A stretch of 12,346 bases of DNA from Acidobacteriota bacterium (GCA_021779695.1 JAJYAE010000116.1:1-12346), one strand, 5' to 3'; shown: positions 1-7,007, numbered from the stretch's first letter. The notes: a model not told the origin generated them from the sequence alone. Program-made: numbers and translations.

Positions 1-466
1 CCCCAGCCCTCCTCTGAGCAGGAATGTAGGTTCCGGGAACAGTGCGGAAACTGATCGCCAAACGATTCCATCCGTTGATGGCCACGATGGCCAGCGTGAG
101 ATCGACTAATTCCTTCTCGCTCAAATGGCGGCGAACATGTTCAAAGATTGCGTCCGGGACATGCCCCTCGCCGATCTTCGTCACCGCTTCGGCCCAGGTA
201 AGCGCTGCGCGCTCACGCTCGGTGAAGAACGGCGTCTCCTCCCACGCCGCCAAGGCATAGAGTCGCTGCTCCTTTTCGCCTTGCGCACGGGCATCTCTTG
301 TGTGCATATCGATGCAGTAGGCGCATCCATTGATTTGCGAGGCTCTGAGCTTCACCAACTCAAGCAGTGAGTCTTCGAGACCGCACTGCCGGACGTAGCT
401 CTCCAATCCGCGCATCGCCTTCATCCCCTCGGGCGCAACCCTGCCATATTCAATTCGAGGTTTCAT
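1..466 (-). CDS. Carboxymuconolactone decarboxylase / AhpD-like family protein (3' end cut by window edge)
   Basis: The minus-strand frame begins with ATG at 466, seven bases after an AGGAGA ribosome binding site, and stays open through 155 codons to the window edge, so the stop is not seen. Residues 36-55 carry the AhpD signature E-x11-C-x2-C-x3-H (E36, C48, C51, H55 in GCAYCIDMH). In this family the cysteine pair acts as a peroxidase/disulfide centre with the nearby His and Glu. Later segments (TERERAALTWAEAVT around 82-96; AINGWNRLAISFRTVPGTY around 129-147) match the all-alpha CMD fold. The usual family length is about 150-160 residues, so nearly the whole protein is present. The likely role is alkylhydroperoxidase-type antioxidant defence. 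True gamma-carboxymuconolactone decarboxylase is less likely because those enzymes lack the CxxC pair. It is divergent from the oxidoreductase at 672. Confidence 0.9.
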   Translation of the reverse strand, partial: MKPRIEYGRVAPEGMKAMRGLESYVRQCGLEDSLLELVKLRASQINGCAYCIDMHTRDARAQGEKEQRLYALAAWEETPFFTERERAALTWAEAVTKIGEGHVPDAIFEHVRRHLSEKELVDLTLAIVAINGWNRLAISFRTVPGTYIPAQRRAG

Positions 467-671
467 TCGCAACTCTCCTGTTTCGTCGGCTCCTTATGTT
501 CTTCCGCTCACGTGCAACAGAATACAACATGCATTATCAAACCCTTCGCAAGCAGAGCGCACGATGACTTCTGTCTCTTCCGTCGGTACAAACCGACTAT
601 TGTTAGGCACCAAAGTGTGGGAGAGCATGGTGTTGGACGTTGAGAGATCTATCCAGAGCGAAGGAGAAACT
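467..671. promoter_or_regulatory. Divergent intergenic region between the AhpD-like gene and the flavin oxidoreductase
   Basis: These 205 bases lie between two divergent starts (466 minus, 672 plus) and so should hold both promoters. On the minus strand a GATAAT hexamer (plus positions 533-538) lies 67 bases before the AhpD-like start and resembles a -10 box, but I see no convincing -35 box. On the plus strand the frame of the oxidoreductase is open from ATG 564, but that start has no ribosome binding site. I read 564-671 as leader rather than protein. The promoter assignment is inference. Confidence 0.35.
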
Positions 672-1409
672 GTGACACCTGCCGTACAATACGATTTGCT
701 GGTGCGGCTCGGTGACCGTGAGGAGATCGCCGAGCGCACGATTGCATGCCGGCTCGAGAAACCCTCTGACTTTGCCTTTAAGCCAGGTCAGTTCATCGAA
801 ATCACATTACTGAATCCACCTGAGACCGACGCCGAGGGCAATTCCCGCGCCTTTTCGATCGCGAGTGCGCCAGGGGATGACTTCCTTCTGGTGGCGACAC
901 GGTTGCGAGAGTCAGCGTTCAAGCGAGTTCTGTCGCATGCCCCGCGGGAGACCCAAGTAAAACTCGATGGTCCCTTTGGTGACCTACGGCTCCATAATGA
1001 CAGCTCGCGGGCGGCCGTGATGTTGTGCGGTGGAATAGGCATCACGCCTTTTCGGAGCATCATCCTTAACGCGACGCAAACCAAACTGCCCCATCACATT
1101 CTTCTTTTCTATTCCAACCGCAGACCGGAAGATGCACCTTTTCTTAAGGAAATGCAGACACTCGAAAAGCAGAATTTGAACTTCACATTGATCGGCTGCA
1201 TGACTGAAATGGAAAAGTCTCGACGGAGCTGGGATGGCGAGACGGAGAAGATCAACCGCAAGATGCTCGAGAAGTATCTGGGCGGACTCCCCTCGGCCAT
1301 TTACTACGTCACAGGACCGCCCGGCTTTGTCGCCGGTATGCTTGCGATGCTCGTGGAGTCTGGAGTGGACGACGACAATGTTCGCATTGAGGAGTTCAGC
1401 GGCTATTGA
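672..1409 (+). CDS. FAD-dependent oxidoreductase, ferredoxin-NADP reductase superfamily
   Basis: A 245-residue two-domain flavoprotein. The N-terminal FAD-binding barrel shows KPGQFIEITL (37-46) and the flavin-contacting RAFSIAS (59-65, a variant of RxYSxxS), then GPFGDL (100-105). The C-terminal pyridine nucleotide domain has CGGIGITPFRSI (119-130), TGPPGFV (214-220) and the terminal EEFSGY typical of FNR-like reductases. There is no fused ferredoxin or globin domain, so it should pass electrons between NAD(P)H and a separate partner that the sequence does not identify. I choose the GTG at 672 because AAGGAG lies five bases before it. The in-frame ATG at 564 would add 36 residues without family similarity and has no ribosome binding site. 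It is divergent from an AhpD-like gene, which suggests a redox role, but that link is only positional. Confidence 0.88.
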   Translation: MTPAVQYDLLVRLGDREEIAERTIACRLEKPSDFAFKPGQFIEITLLNPPETDAEGNSRAFSIASAPGDDFLLVATRLRESAFKRVLSHAPRETQVKLDGPFGDLRLHNDSSRAAVMLCGGIGITPFRSIILNATQTKLPHHILLFYSNRRPEDAPFLKEMQTLEKQNLNFTLIGCMTEMEKSRRSWDGETEKINRKMLEKYLGGLPSAIYYVTGPPGFVAGMLAMLVESGVDDDNVRIEEFSGY

Positions 1410-1585
1410 AGTGAACAGGACTTAAATCAAGAGTCTGTGCGCCATACTTCCCCGCAATCAGGGTGGCCCCTCAATGAGCTGAACGCAATAAAGGTCGTCC
1501 TGTTCTCCGGAGATGTCGGAGATGCTCTTGCATTCTCTTGATCGGCGGACCAGGACTGACGTTCTTTATGCCAGGAACTTTCCTT

Positions 1586-2560
1586 ATGGATCATCAGACG
1601 CGGGTTTACGAGAACGTATTTGAAATGATGCCAAGCGAGGACAACCCCACCCCGCTTGTGCGTATCAACCGGCTCAATCCTAACCCTGAGTTCCCGCTCT
1701 ACGCAAAGCTTGAATGGATGAACCCCTTCGGTTCCGTAAAGGATCGCGCCGCGTGGGCGTTGCTGCGCGAGCTGGAAGAACGCGACGAACTGGGTAATGG
1801 GCGCGGCCTGGTCGAACCGACTTCGGGCAACACCGGCATCAGCCTGGCGGCTCTGGCGCGCGCTCGCGGCCATCGCCTGCTGGCCATCGTGCCGAACAAA
1901 GTTCCGCATGAAAAGAAAGTTCTGCTGAAGATTGCCGGCGCCGAACTGGAGATCGTTTCCGATGAACTGTGCCCTGCTCCGGGATTAGGTGACGGCTCGA
2001 TCAACCTCGCCAAAACCTACGCAAAAGCGCAGAGCCACAAATACGTGATGCCGAACCAGTATGAAAACGAAAAGAACGTCGAGGCGCATTTCAAAACGAC
2101 GGGACCGGAGATCTGGAAGCAGGCCAAGGGCCGCATCACGCATCTGTTCACGTCCCTGGGCACCTGCGGCACGGTAACGGGGATCGGCAGATTTCTCCGC
2201 AGCAAAAACTCGAACATTAAGATTATTGCCGTCCAGCCGACAGAAGGTCACGACGTGCCGGGGCTGCGCAACGTTTCGCAACTCGAAGTTTCCAAGCTCT
2301 TCGATCCGTCGCTTATCGATGACATTCTCGAAATTGATTTCAACCTCGCCTACACACGCGCATTGGAACTTTGCCAGAACGAAGGGCTGCTTGCTGGCCC
2401 GAGTTCGGGCCTGATTCTGGAAGGCGCATTGCAAATCGCGGCGCGCGACGAGCGCGGATTCGGCGTGATGATCTTCCCGGACAACATCTTCAAGTACATC
2501 TCGAACATGACGAAACATATCCCTGCGCTCGAACCACAGGAGACAAAGGCGACAATATGA
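1586..2560 (+). CDS. Cysteine synthase-like PLP-dependent enzyme (CysK/CysM family)
   Basis: A 324-residue fold-type II PLP enzyme. Lys52 in NPFGSVKDRAA is the Schiff-base lysine, TSGNTG (79-84) is the substrate-carboxylate loop, GTCGTVTG (192-199) is the phosphate-binding loop and GPSSG (271-275) contacts the pyridine ring. The family joins O-acetylserine or O-phosphoserine to a sulfur donor to make cysteine, and CysM members can use thiosulfate or a sulfur-carrier thiocarboxylate. I choose ATG 1586, with AGGAA about eight bases upstream. In-frame TTG 1538 and ATG 1568 are alternatives that add 16 or 6 non-conserved residues. The stop overlaps the next start by ATGA, so it is probably translationally coupled to a thiosulfate sulfurtransferase. 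This favours a thiosulfate- or persulfide-linked sulfur donor. Cystathionine beta-synthase is less likely because no regulatory domain is present. The exact substrate is unknown. Confidence 0.88.
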   Translation: MDHQTRVYENVFEMMPSEDNPTPLVRINRLNPNPEFPLYAKLEWMNPFGSVKDRAAWALLRELEERDELGNGRGLVEPTSGNTGISLAALARARGHRLLAIVPNKVPHEKKVLLKIAGAELEIVSDELCPAPGLGDGSINLAKTYAKAQSHKYVMPNQYENEKNVEAHFKTTGPEIWKQAKGRITHLFTSLGTCGTVTGIGRFLRSKNSNIKIIAVQPTEGHDVPGLRNVSQLEVSKLFDPSLIDDILEIDFNLAYTRALELCQNEGLLAGPSSGLILEGALQIAARDERGFGVMIFPDNIFKYISNMTKHIPALEPQETKATI

Positions 2561-3408
2561 CGACGAATCATTACGCGCATCCCGAAATCCTGGTCGAAAC
2601 CGACTGGGTCAAGCAGAACCTCGGCAAGCCGGGGATTAAGCTCGTCGAAGTTGATGTAGACACCAAAGCCTACGACGCAGGCCACATTCCGGGCGCCGTC
2701 GGCTTCAACTGGCAGAGCCAACTTCAGGATCAGGTTCGCCGCGACATTATTAGCAAGCAGGAGTTTGAACGTCTGATGGGCGAAGCGGGTATTTCGCCGG
2801 GCGACAGAGTCATCCTGTACGGCGACAACAACAACTGGTTTGCCGCATACGGCTTCTGGCTGTTCAAGCTCTACGGCCACAAGGACGTCCGCCTGATGAA
2901 TGGTGGTCGGGTGAAGTGGCTGAACGAGGCGGATAAGGAACTCACGCCCGAAAAGCCGAAGATCACGCCTACGAAATACCAGGCAAGTGAGCCAGACCTA
3001 GCCCTGCGCGCGCTGCTGCCGGAGGTGCTGAAGGCGCAATCGGACAAACGCCACAACCTGGTGGACGTGCGCGGCCCCGATGAATATACCGGCAAAGTCA
3101 TCGCACCCCCGGGTATGACGGAGACGGCCCAACGCGGCGGCCACATCCCGGGCGCCAAAAGCATCCCATGGAGCACTGCCATTAACCAAGACGGAACGTT
3201 CAAGTCTGCCGACGACCTGCGCAAGATCTATTTTTCGAATGGTGGCATTGATCCTGATAAGGACACCATCTCTTACTGCCGTATCGGTGAGCGCTCAAGC
3301 CACACCTGGGTCGTGCTCAAATATCTGCTCGGCCTGCCTAACGTGAAAAACTATGACGGCAGTTGGACGGAATACGGCAGCATCGTCGGTGTGCCGATTG
3401 AAAAATGA
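2557..3408 (+). CDS. Thiosulfate sulfurtransferase, tandem rhodanese domains
   Basis: A 283-residue protein with two rhodanese domains. The N-terminal domain (about 10-125) has HIPGAVGFNW (43-52) but no cysteine at its active-site loop, which reads YGDNNNW (88-94), so it is the usual inactive structural domain. The C-terminal domain (about 165-283) has LVDVRGPDEY (168-177), GGHIPGAKSIPW (194-205) and the active loop CRIGERS (241-247) with catalytic Cys241. The CR-G-E-R type loop favours thiosulfate as donor over 3-mercaptopyruvate, whose enzymes usually have CGSGVT. It transfers sulfane sulfur through a Cys persulfide to cyanide or a thiol acceptor in the cytoplasm. ATG 2557 overlaps the upstream stop (ATGA) and has AGGAGA and AAAGG upstream. 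Pairing with a cysteine synthase suggests delivery or disposal of sulfane sulfur during cysteine formation, which is inference. Confidence 0.92.
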   Translation: MTTNHYAHPEILVETDWVKQNLGKPGIKLVEVDVDTKAYDAGHIPGAVGFNWQSQLQDQVRRDIISKQEFERLMGEAGISPGDRVILYGDNNNWFAAYGFWLFKLYGHKDVRLMNGGRVKWLNEADKELTPEKPKITPTKYQASEPDLALRALLPEVLKAQSDKRHNLVDVRGPDEYTGKVIAPPGMTETAQRGGHIPGAKSIPWSTAINQDGTFKSADDLRKIYFSNGGIDPDKDTISYCRIGERSSHTWVVLKYLLGLPNVKNYDGSWTEYGSIVGVPIEK

Positions 3409-3473
3409 GAGAGCAAACTTGACTCACCACGCTTGGCTTTGTTCACGACGTGCGGACTACCTGCAGGCCGTCC

Positions 3474-3492
3474 CCACGCCTTTCGTGGTTTT
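3474..3492 (+). terminator. Possible weak intrinsic terminator after the sulfurtransferase gene
   Basis: CCACG (3474-3478), loop CCTTT, CGTGG (3484-3488), then TTTT (3489-3492) form a five-bp stem with a short T run, about 65 bases after the sulfurtransferase stop and before the universal stress protein start. The stem is short, so termination would be weak. It supports reading the stress protein as a separate unit starting at 3511. Confidence 0.3.
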
Positions 3493-3510
3493 GTGGCGCG
3501 TACGGAATCT

Positions 3511-4398
3511 ATGATCCACCTTCGAAGAATTCTTTTCCCGATTGCCTTTTCCAAGGCGGCCGAATCCATGGCTTACTCAGTCAGGGAAATGGCTGAACGC
3601 TTCAACGCCTCGGTCACGGTGTTGAATGCTTTTAATCCGTTACCCGAATATTTCCAGGGCCCCTCGATCGACGACCGCTGCAATTCAAAAGAGGAACCAT
3701 CTCTCCCGTATTCTCCAGCCCTCTTGGAATTGCGCGATCTCCAGAAGAAGCACCTCGAAACATTCTCAGAGAAGTATTTCTCTGGCATACGCTATTCAGC
3801 AAGGATCAATGACGGCGATCCTGCAATGGTCATCGAATGGGTGGCAAAGTGCGAGAAGGCGGATCTGATTATGATGCCCACACGTGGTCTGGGAAGGTTT
3901 CGCCGCTTGCTCCTCGGGTCGGTGACATCAAAGATTCTGCACGATACATCCCTTCCGCTGTGGACGAGTGTTCACAAGGAGGAGTTATCCTCCACTCTGC
4001 CTCACGGGTGCCGGTCGATTCTTTGTGCAGCAGGGATGAACCAGAGGGATGAGATTGTGTTCAAGGCGGCACACCTATTTGCTGGGGCCTACGATGCAAG
4101 ATTATGTCTCCTGCACATCCAGGTCCCTGAGGAGGTGCAGGATCAGCAGTCTCTTGCCCAGTCCCTCGGGCACTCCTTTGATCGAGCCTGCGCGGACAAG
4201 CAGGATCGTCCCGCCATCGACGTTCGTGTTCGGCTTCTGGATGGAGGGTTACCGCAGGGGATTTGTCAGGCGGCCCGTGAGGAGGGCGTAGATTTGCTGA
4301 TCGTCGGCCGTGGGCACCTACGGGAGAACATTGCTCAAGTGTGGTCGCATCTCTACACCATCATTCGCGAATCGCCCTGTCCGGTCCTGAGTGCGTAA
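3511..4398 (+). CDS. Universal stress protein, tandem UspA domains
   Basis: A 295-residue protein with two UspA-type domains. Domain 1 (about 1-155) starts with the beta-strand MIHLRRILFPIAFS and ends with GDPAMVIEWVAK (102-113), ADLIMMPTRGLG (117-128) and FRRLLLGSVTSKIL (130-143), a close match to the nucleotide-binding loop G-x2-G-x9-G-S of ATP-binding members. Domain 2 (about 167-295) keeps the fold (RSILCAAG, AGAYDARLCLLHI, GVDLLIVGRG, ESPCPVLSA) but its last loop, GHLRENIAQVWSHL, lacks the G-S, so it probably does not bind ATP. The start is placed at ATG 3511, where the domain begins. In-frame TTG 3433 and GTG 3493 are alternatives without family similarity. The ribosome binding site is weak. 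The family acts in stress survival in the cytoplasm, with no specific substrate known. Confidence 0.88.
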   Translation: MIHLRRILFPIAFSKAAESMAYSVREMAERFNASVTVLNAFNPLPEYFQGPSIDDRCNSKEEPSLPYSPALLELRDLQKKHLETFSEKYFSGIRYSARINDGDPAMVIEWVAKCEKADLIMMPTRGLGRFRRLLLGSVTSKILHDTSLPLWTSVHKEELSSTLPHGCRSILCAAGMNQRDEIVFKAAHLFAGAYDARLCLLHIQVPEEVQDQQSLAQSLGHSFDRACADKQDRPAIDVRVRLLDGGLPQGICQAAREEGVDLLIVGRGHLRENIAQVWSHLYTIIRESPCPVLSA

Positions 4399-5062
4399 TC
4401 AGCCTGTCAAAATGCTCACACGGCCAAACCAGGTCACATCTGTCACGGGAATAAGTACAAATGATCTATTGACCGAAACAGAGCATTGGTCAATTCTTCG
4501 ATGCGTATCGCGATTGCGCGTGGCGTGAGGCTGCAGCAATGAGGGCAAGATGGCCTTCGAGTTCCTGAGATGTGTAACCCACGGTGAGACAGCAGCCACA
4601 AGAGATATTCTCGCGATGGTTGTGCTCCAAGGCGGCAGCTCCTGGCTCATCTCCCTGGGGCAACTGGTCTATCAGTTCGAAATCCTGCTCGGAGTGGCAA
4701 CGGCTGTGTTGGGCGCTATTGGCATTCTGCGCTGCTTTGGCAAAAACGCCCTTTGTCCTGGTACTGCAGATATTGATGAACAGTGCAATTCGCTGAGCAA
4801 TGAACGACAGGCACGCGTGGAGGAACCCTCCGAGCCGGATGCCGAAGTTACCATACGGCTCGAGGATGGGCATCTTTGGCTGCTGCGGAGGCATCGTTGC
4901 ATTGTGACGGTCCATACACCTTTAGGAGGCGTTAAAAACACGGGACGAGAAGTCTGGGACGCAAGGAGCGAGAAGTCGCACCGTTAAGACCGGAAGCAGA
5001 ATGCCGCACAAGCGCATTCATCGCTAAACGCTAAATCCGTACCGCGGAGAGGAGCTAAGAAG
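4399..5062. other. Long spacer between universal stress protein and transaldolase; no recognised gene
   Basis: This 664-base stretch contains no gene I recognise. It is covered on the plus strand by an open frame at 4550-4987 and on the minus strand by one at 4490-4915, whose codons are in exact antiparallel register, so at most one can be real. No rRNA, tRNA, insertion sequence or clear terminator is visible. The last 15 bases before 5063 hold the transaldolase ribosome binding site (GAGAGGAG). A transaldolase promoter should lie here but I cannot place it. Confidence 0.5.
4550..4987 (+). CDS. Uncertain hypothetical protein, 145 residues
   Basis: This plus-strand frame begins with ATG 4550, preceded by GAGGG about five bases away. 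Its third codon positions are moderately rich in G and C, like those of the neighbours. It has one hydrophobic stretch that might span a membrane (roughly residues 43-62, ILLGVATAVLGAIGILRCF), then an acidic linker and a basic C-terminal end. I recognise no family. The minus-strand frame 4490-4915 (141 residues, ending LALIAAASRHAQSRYASKN) is read in codon register with it and is almost as plausible. The stretch may equally be a decayed gene or non-coding. Confidence 0.22.
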   Translation: MAFEFLRCVTHGETAATRDILAMVVLQGGSSWLISLGQLVYQFEILLGVATAVLGAIGILRCFGKNALCPGTADIDEQCNSLSNERQARVEEPSEPDAEVTIRLEDGHLWLLRRHRCIVTVHTPLGGVKNTGREVWDARSEKSHR

Positions 5063-5947
5063 ATGCCTGCAAAAAGGACAAAAACCAAGATTCTCGCCGA
5101 TGGAGGCGATCCTGCGGAGACCAGCAGAATCAAGGATATGCTCGGGTTCGTTGATGGTCAGACGACCAATCCGTCGCTGATTGCCAAGAATCCAGAGATT
5201 CGCAAGCTTGTGGCCTCTGGCCGTCCTCTGAGCAGGCAGGAGGAGAACGAAGAGTACAAGCGCATCGTTCAGCGCATTTCTCCTCTTGTAGGCGATGCTG
5301 GAGTGTCGATTGAAGTGTTTGCCGATCTCGACACCACTGCCGAGCAAATGCTGGCTCAGGGCAAGGACATGTTCACCTGGATACCGAACGCCTACATCAA
5401 GTACCCGTGCACGCACGAGGGACTGCGAGCCGCGCATATGTCTGTCCGTGACGGCATCCGCGTCAACCTGACCTTGTGTTTTTCTCAGGACCAGGCTGCC
5501 GCCGTCTACGGTGCGACAAAGGGCACTGCTGCACCCGCGTACGTCTCGCCTTTTGTGGGAAGACTCGACGACCGCGGTGAGAATGGCATGGACCTCATCC
5601 AGAACATTCGCAGGATGTACGAGCCAGGTGATGGGCATGTCCACATACTGGCTGCGAGCATTCGCAGCCTCGATCATCTTTCGGCGGCTTTCGCATTTGG
5701 AGCCGATCTTGTCACCGTACCGGCGAAGGTGCTTGAAGAGTGGGCCGTAAAGGAATTTCCTCTTCCTGGATCGGACTTCAGCTACAAGGGAAAGACACTG
5801 GATGGCCGGCCACTGAAGCCGCTCCCATACAAATCCTTGAACCTGGATCAGTCGTGGGAGAACTTTGATCTTGCGCATGAGCTTACGGCCAAGGGAATCC
5901 GGAAGTTCGTCGAAGATTATCAAAGTACGCTAAAAAAGACTGCGTAG
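5063..5947 (+). CDS. tal: Transaldolase
   Basis: A 294-residue transaldolase that moves a dihydroxyacetone unit between sedoheptulose-7-phosphate/glyceraldehyde-3-phosphate and erythrose-4-phosphate/fructose-6-phosphate in the non-oxidative pentose phosphate pathway. The class I aldolase barrel shows ILADGGDP (10-17) with the acid-base Asp region, TTNPSLI (34-40), the Schiff-base Lys113 in YIKYPCT (111-117), VNLTLCFS (134-141), YVSPFVGRLDDRG (160-172) and HILAASIRS (194-202). It is slightly shorter than E. coli TalB (about 317 residues). The Lys motif KYPCT differs from the KIPCT/KLAST of better-known subfamilies. ATG 5063 has GGAG about ten bases upstream. It stands alone on the plus strand, and the next genes converge on it. 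With the nearby arabinose isomerase it suits pentose metabolism. Fructose-6-phosphate aldolase is unlikely because those proteins are about 220 residues. Confidence 0.93.
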   Translation: MPAKRTKTKILADGGDPAETSRIKDMLGFVDGQTTNPSLIAKNPEIRKLVASGRPLSRQEENEEYKRIVQRISPLVGDAGVSIEVFADLDTTAEQMLAQGKDMFTWIPNAYIKYPCTHEGLRAAHMSVRDGIRVNLTLCFSQDQAAAVYGATKGTAAPAYVSPFVGRLDDRGENGMDLIQNIRRMYEPGDGHVHILAASIRSLDHLSAAFAFGADLVTVPAKVLEEWAVKEFPLPGSDFSYKGKTLDGRPLKPLPYKSLNLDQSWENFDLAHELTAKGIRKFVEDYQSTLKKTA

Positions 5948-5949
5948 TC

Positions 5950-5971
5950 AGCCCGAAGCTTCGGGAGGGCT
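5950..5971. terminator. Possible bidirectional terminator hairpin between convergent genes
   Basis: The perfect palindrome CCCGAAGCTTCGGG (5952-5965) begins five bases after the transaldolase stop and lies before the end of the convergent minus-strand 39-codon ORF (5984). AGCCC (5950-5954) can alternatively pair with GGGCT (5967-5971). There is no T run, so intrinsic termination would be weak. Position between convergent genes is the main support. Confidence 0.3.
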
Positions 5972-5983
5972 CGATGCGCATGT

Positions 5984-6103
5984 TTAAGTGGCGCTAGGCG
6001 GTATTGCAGAATACTGAGAAGGTGCTGGCTGATATTGCGCGTCGATGGTGAGAATCAAGGGCGCCACGACCAGCATCAGCGGGCACGGGTGCAGCTTGCT
6101 CAT
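5984..6103 (-). CDS. Possible micro-protein, 39 residues, overlapping the dehydrogenase stop
   Basis: The minus-strand ATG at 6103-6101 overlaps the TGA of the short-chain dehydrogenase (6102-6100) as ATGA and opens a 39-codon frame ending in TAA at 5984-5986. The peptide begins MSKLHPCP, continues with a hydrophobic run LMLVVAPLILTI (about 9-20), and ends with a polar, proline-rich tail containing QYQPAPSQYSAIPPSAT. This could be a small membrane or exported peptide, with a possible cleavage after DA at 21-22. There is no ribosome binding site of its own, so translation would depend on coupling to the dehydrogenase frame, which is itself interrupted. I recognise no family and chance occurrence is possible. 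Confidence 0.3.
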   Translation of the reverse strand: MSKLHPCPLMLVVAPLILTIDAQYQPAPSQYSAIPPSAT

Positions 6104-6833
6104 GCTTTGTGAGGGGGCTGAGACGGACGGATCTCAATACGGCTAACGAGGGCGGTGCCGGGATAACGATAGATATCGATTACCGCCTTGGCGACATCTT
6201 CTCCTGACAATTTCCATGATTCATGGAGATTGCTGCCTTCGGTACCACCAAAATCTGTAGCAACGCTTCCAGGCATGATGGTACTCACTCGGATGCCATC
6301 ATACCGAACATCTTGCATCATTGCCTCCGTCAGGCCATTTACACCGAATTTGGAAGCGCAGTATGCGGTGCCTCCGGCGATACCATGGATGGCGAGCAGG
6401 CTTGAAATGTTAAAGATGTGGCCTCCCCCCCCTGACGCATGATCGGAATGGCTTCGTGGCAACAATAGAAGACGCCGGAGAGGTTTGTTTGAATGGTGCT
6501 GTCCCATTCCTCAATTGCGAATTGGTCTACTGGCTTAAAAATGCCAATGCCGGCGTTGTTCACGAGGATGTCAAGTCGCCCGAATCGTTTCGCTACCCCT
6601 TGGACCACGCTGCGACATTCTTCATAGTTGCGGATATCGGCCACCGCTCCATCCACCCTGCCCTCACGCCCAATTGCGTGAAGCTCGCCAAGCGCAATGT
6701 TTAACGTTGCTGGATTGTGGCCACAAATGAACACGCTGGCCCCCTCCCGAACCAAAGCCTTGGCAATACTCAACCCAATGCCCCGGGCTCCACCTGTTAC
6801 CAGCGCAACCTTCTCCCCAAGTTTCTCAGACAC
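6100..6833 (-). pseudogene. Short-chain dehydrogenase/reductase, interrupted by frameshift at a poly-C tract
   Basis: Two minus-strand frames together make one SDR of about 244 residues. The first, from GTG 6833 (GGAGG five bases upstream), has the cofactor motif TGGARGIG (13-20), NNAG (92-95) and QTNLSG (115-120). After RQGG (133-136) it loses the family match in a run of eight C on the plus strand (6425-6432). The other frame resumes with GGHIFNISS and holds the catalytic Ser-Tyr-Lys (ISS, then YCASK 13 residues later), GIRVSTIMPGSVATDF and the end SRIEIRPSQPP, stopping at 6100. One extra base in the run would restore a single frame. The reaction would be NAD(P)-dependent oxidation or reduction of an unknown alcohol/ketone. 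It may be a real frameshift mutation, a variable tract or a sequencing error. It follows araA by about 170 bases on the same strand. Confidence 0.85.
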
Positions 6834-6853
6834 ATGATCCTCCCTTTCTTTAT

Positions 6854-6900
6854 AGATCCGGATCTTCTGTGCGGTGTCTTCGTGACCCCGGATTCGAATC
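6854..6900. promoter_or_regulatory. Paired GATYCGRATC palindromes upstream of the dehydrogenase
   Basis: AGATCCGGATCT (6854-6865) and GATTCGAATC (6891-6900) are both perfect palindromes and share the 10-bp consensus GATYCGRATC, spaced 36 bases start to start. They lie 22-67 bases upstream of the dehydrogenase GTG and fall outside any gene. Two matching palindromes at this place look like operators for a dimeric repressor. The regulator is not in the window and the role is inference. Confidence 0.35.
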
Positions 6901-7007
6901 TTGGCGTGCCCCCATAAGGCTATAGCTCCGAGGGTTGCTCTGTTCGTCTTCTTTATAGTTCCTGCTCTTGCCTCCGCAGACGAATACTGCACAGTTTCTG
7001 AGGACGA

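Noticed and set aside
1508..1524. Tandem CGGAGATG direct repeat before the cysteine synthase gene
   Set aside because: Two eight-base copies one base apart are too short to distinguish from chance and show no link to a promoter or ribosome binding site.
5024..5923. A 299-codon minus-strand open frame opposite transaldolase
   Set aside because: It lies fully antisense to a clear transaldolase, has no family signal and is explained by codon bias of the sense gene.
6880..6920. TTCGAATC with flanking CCGG and CCCCCA, suggesting a tRNA T-arm and 3' end
   Set aside because: The flanking stem does not pair properly and no anticodon arm, D-arm or acceptor stem can be built on either strand. The palindrome is better read with its partner at 6854.
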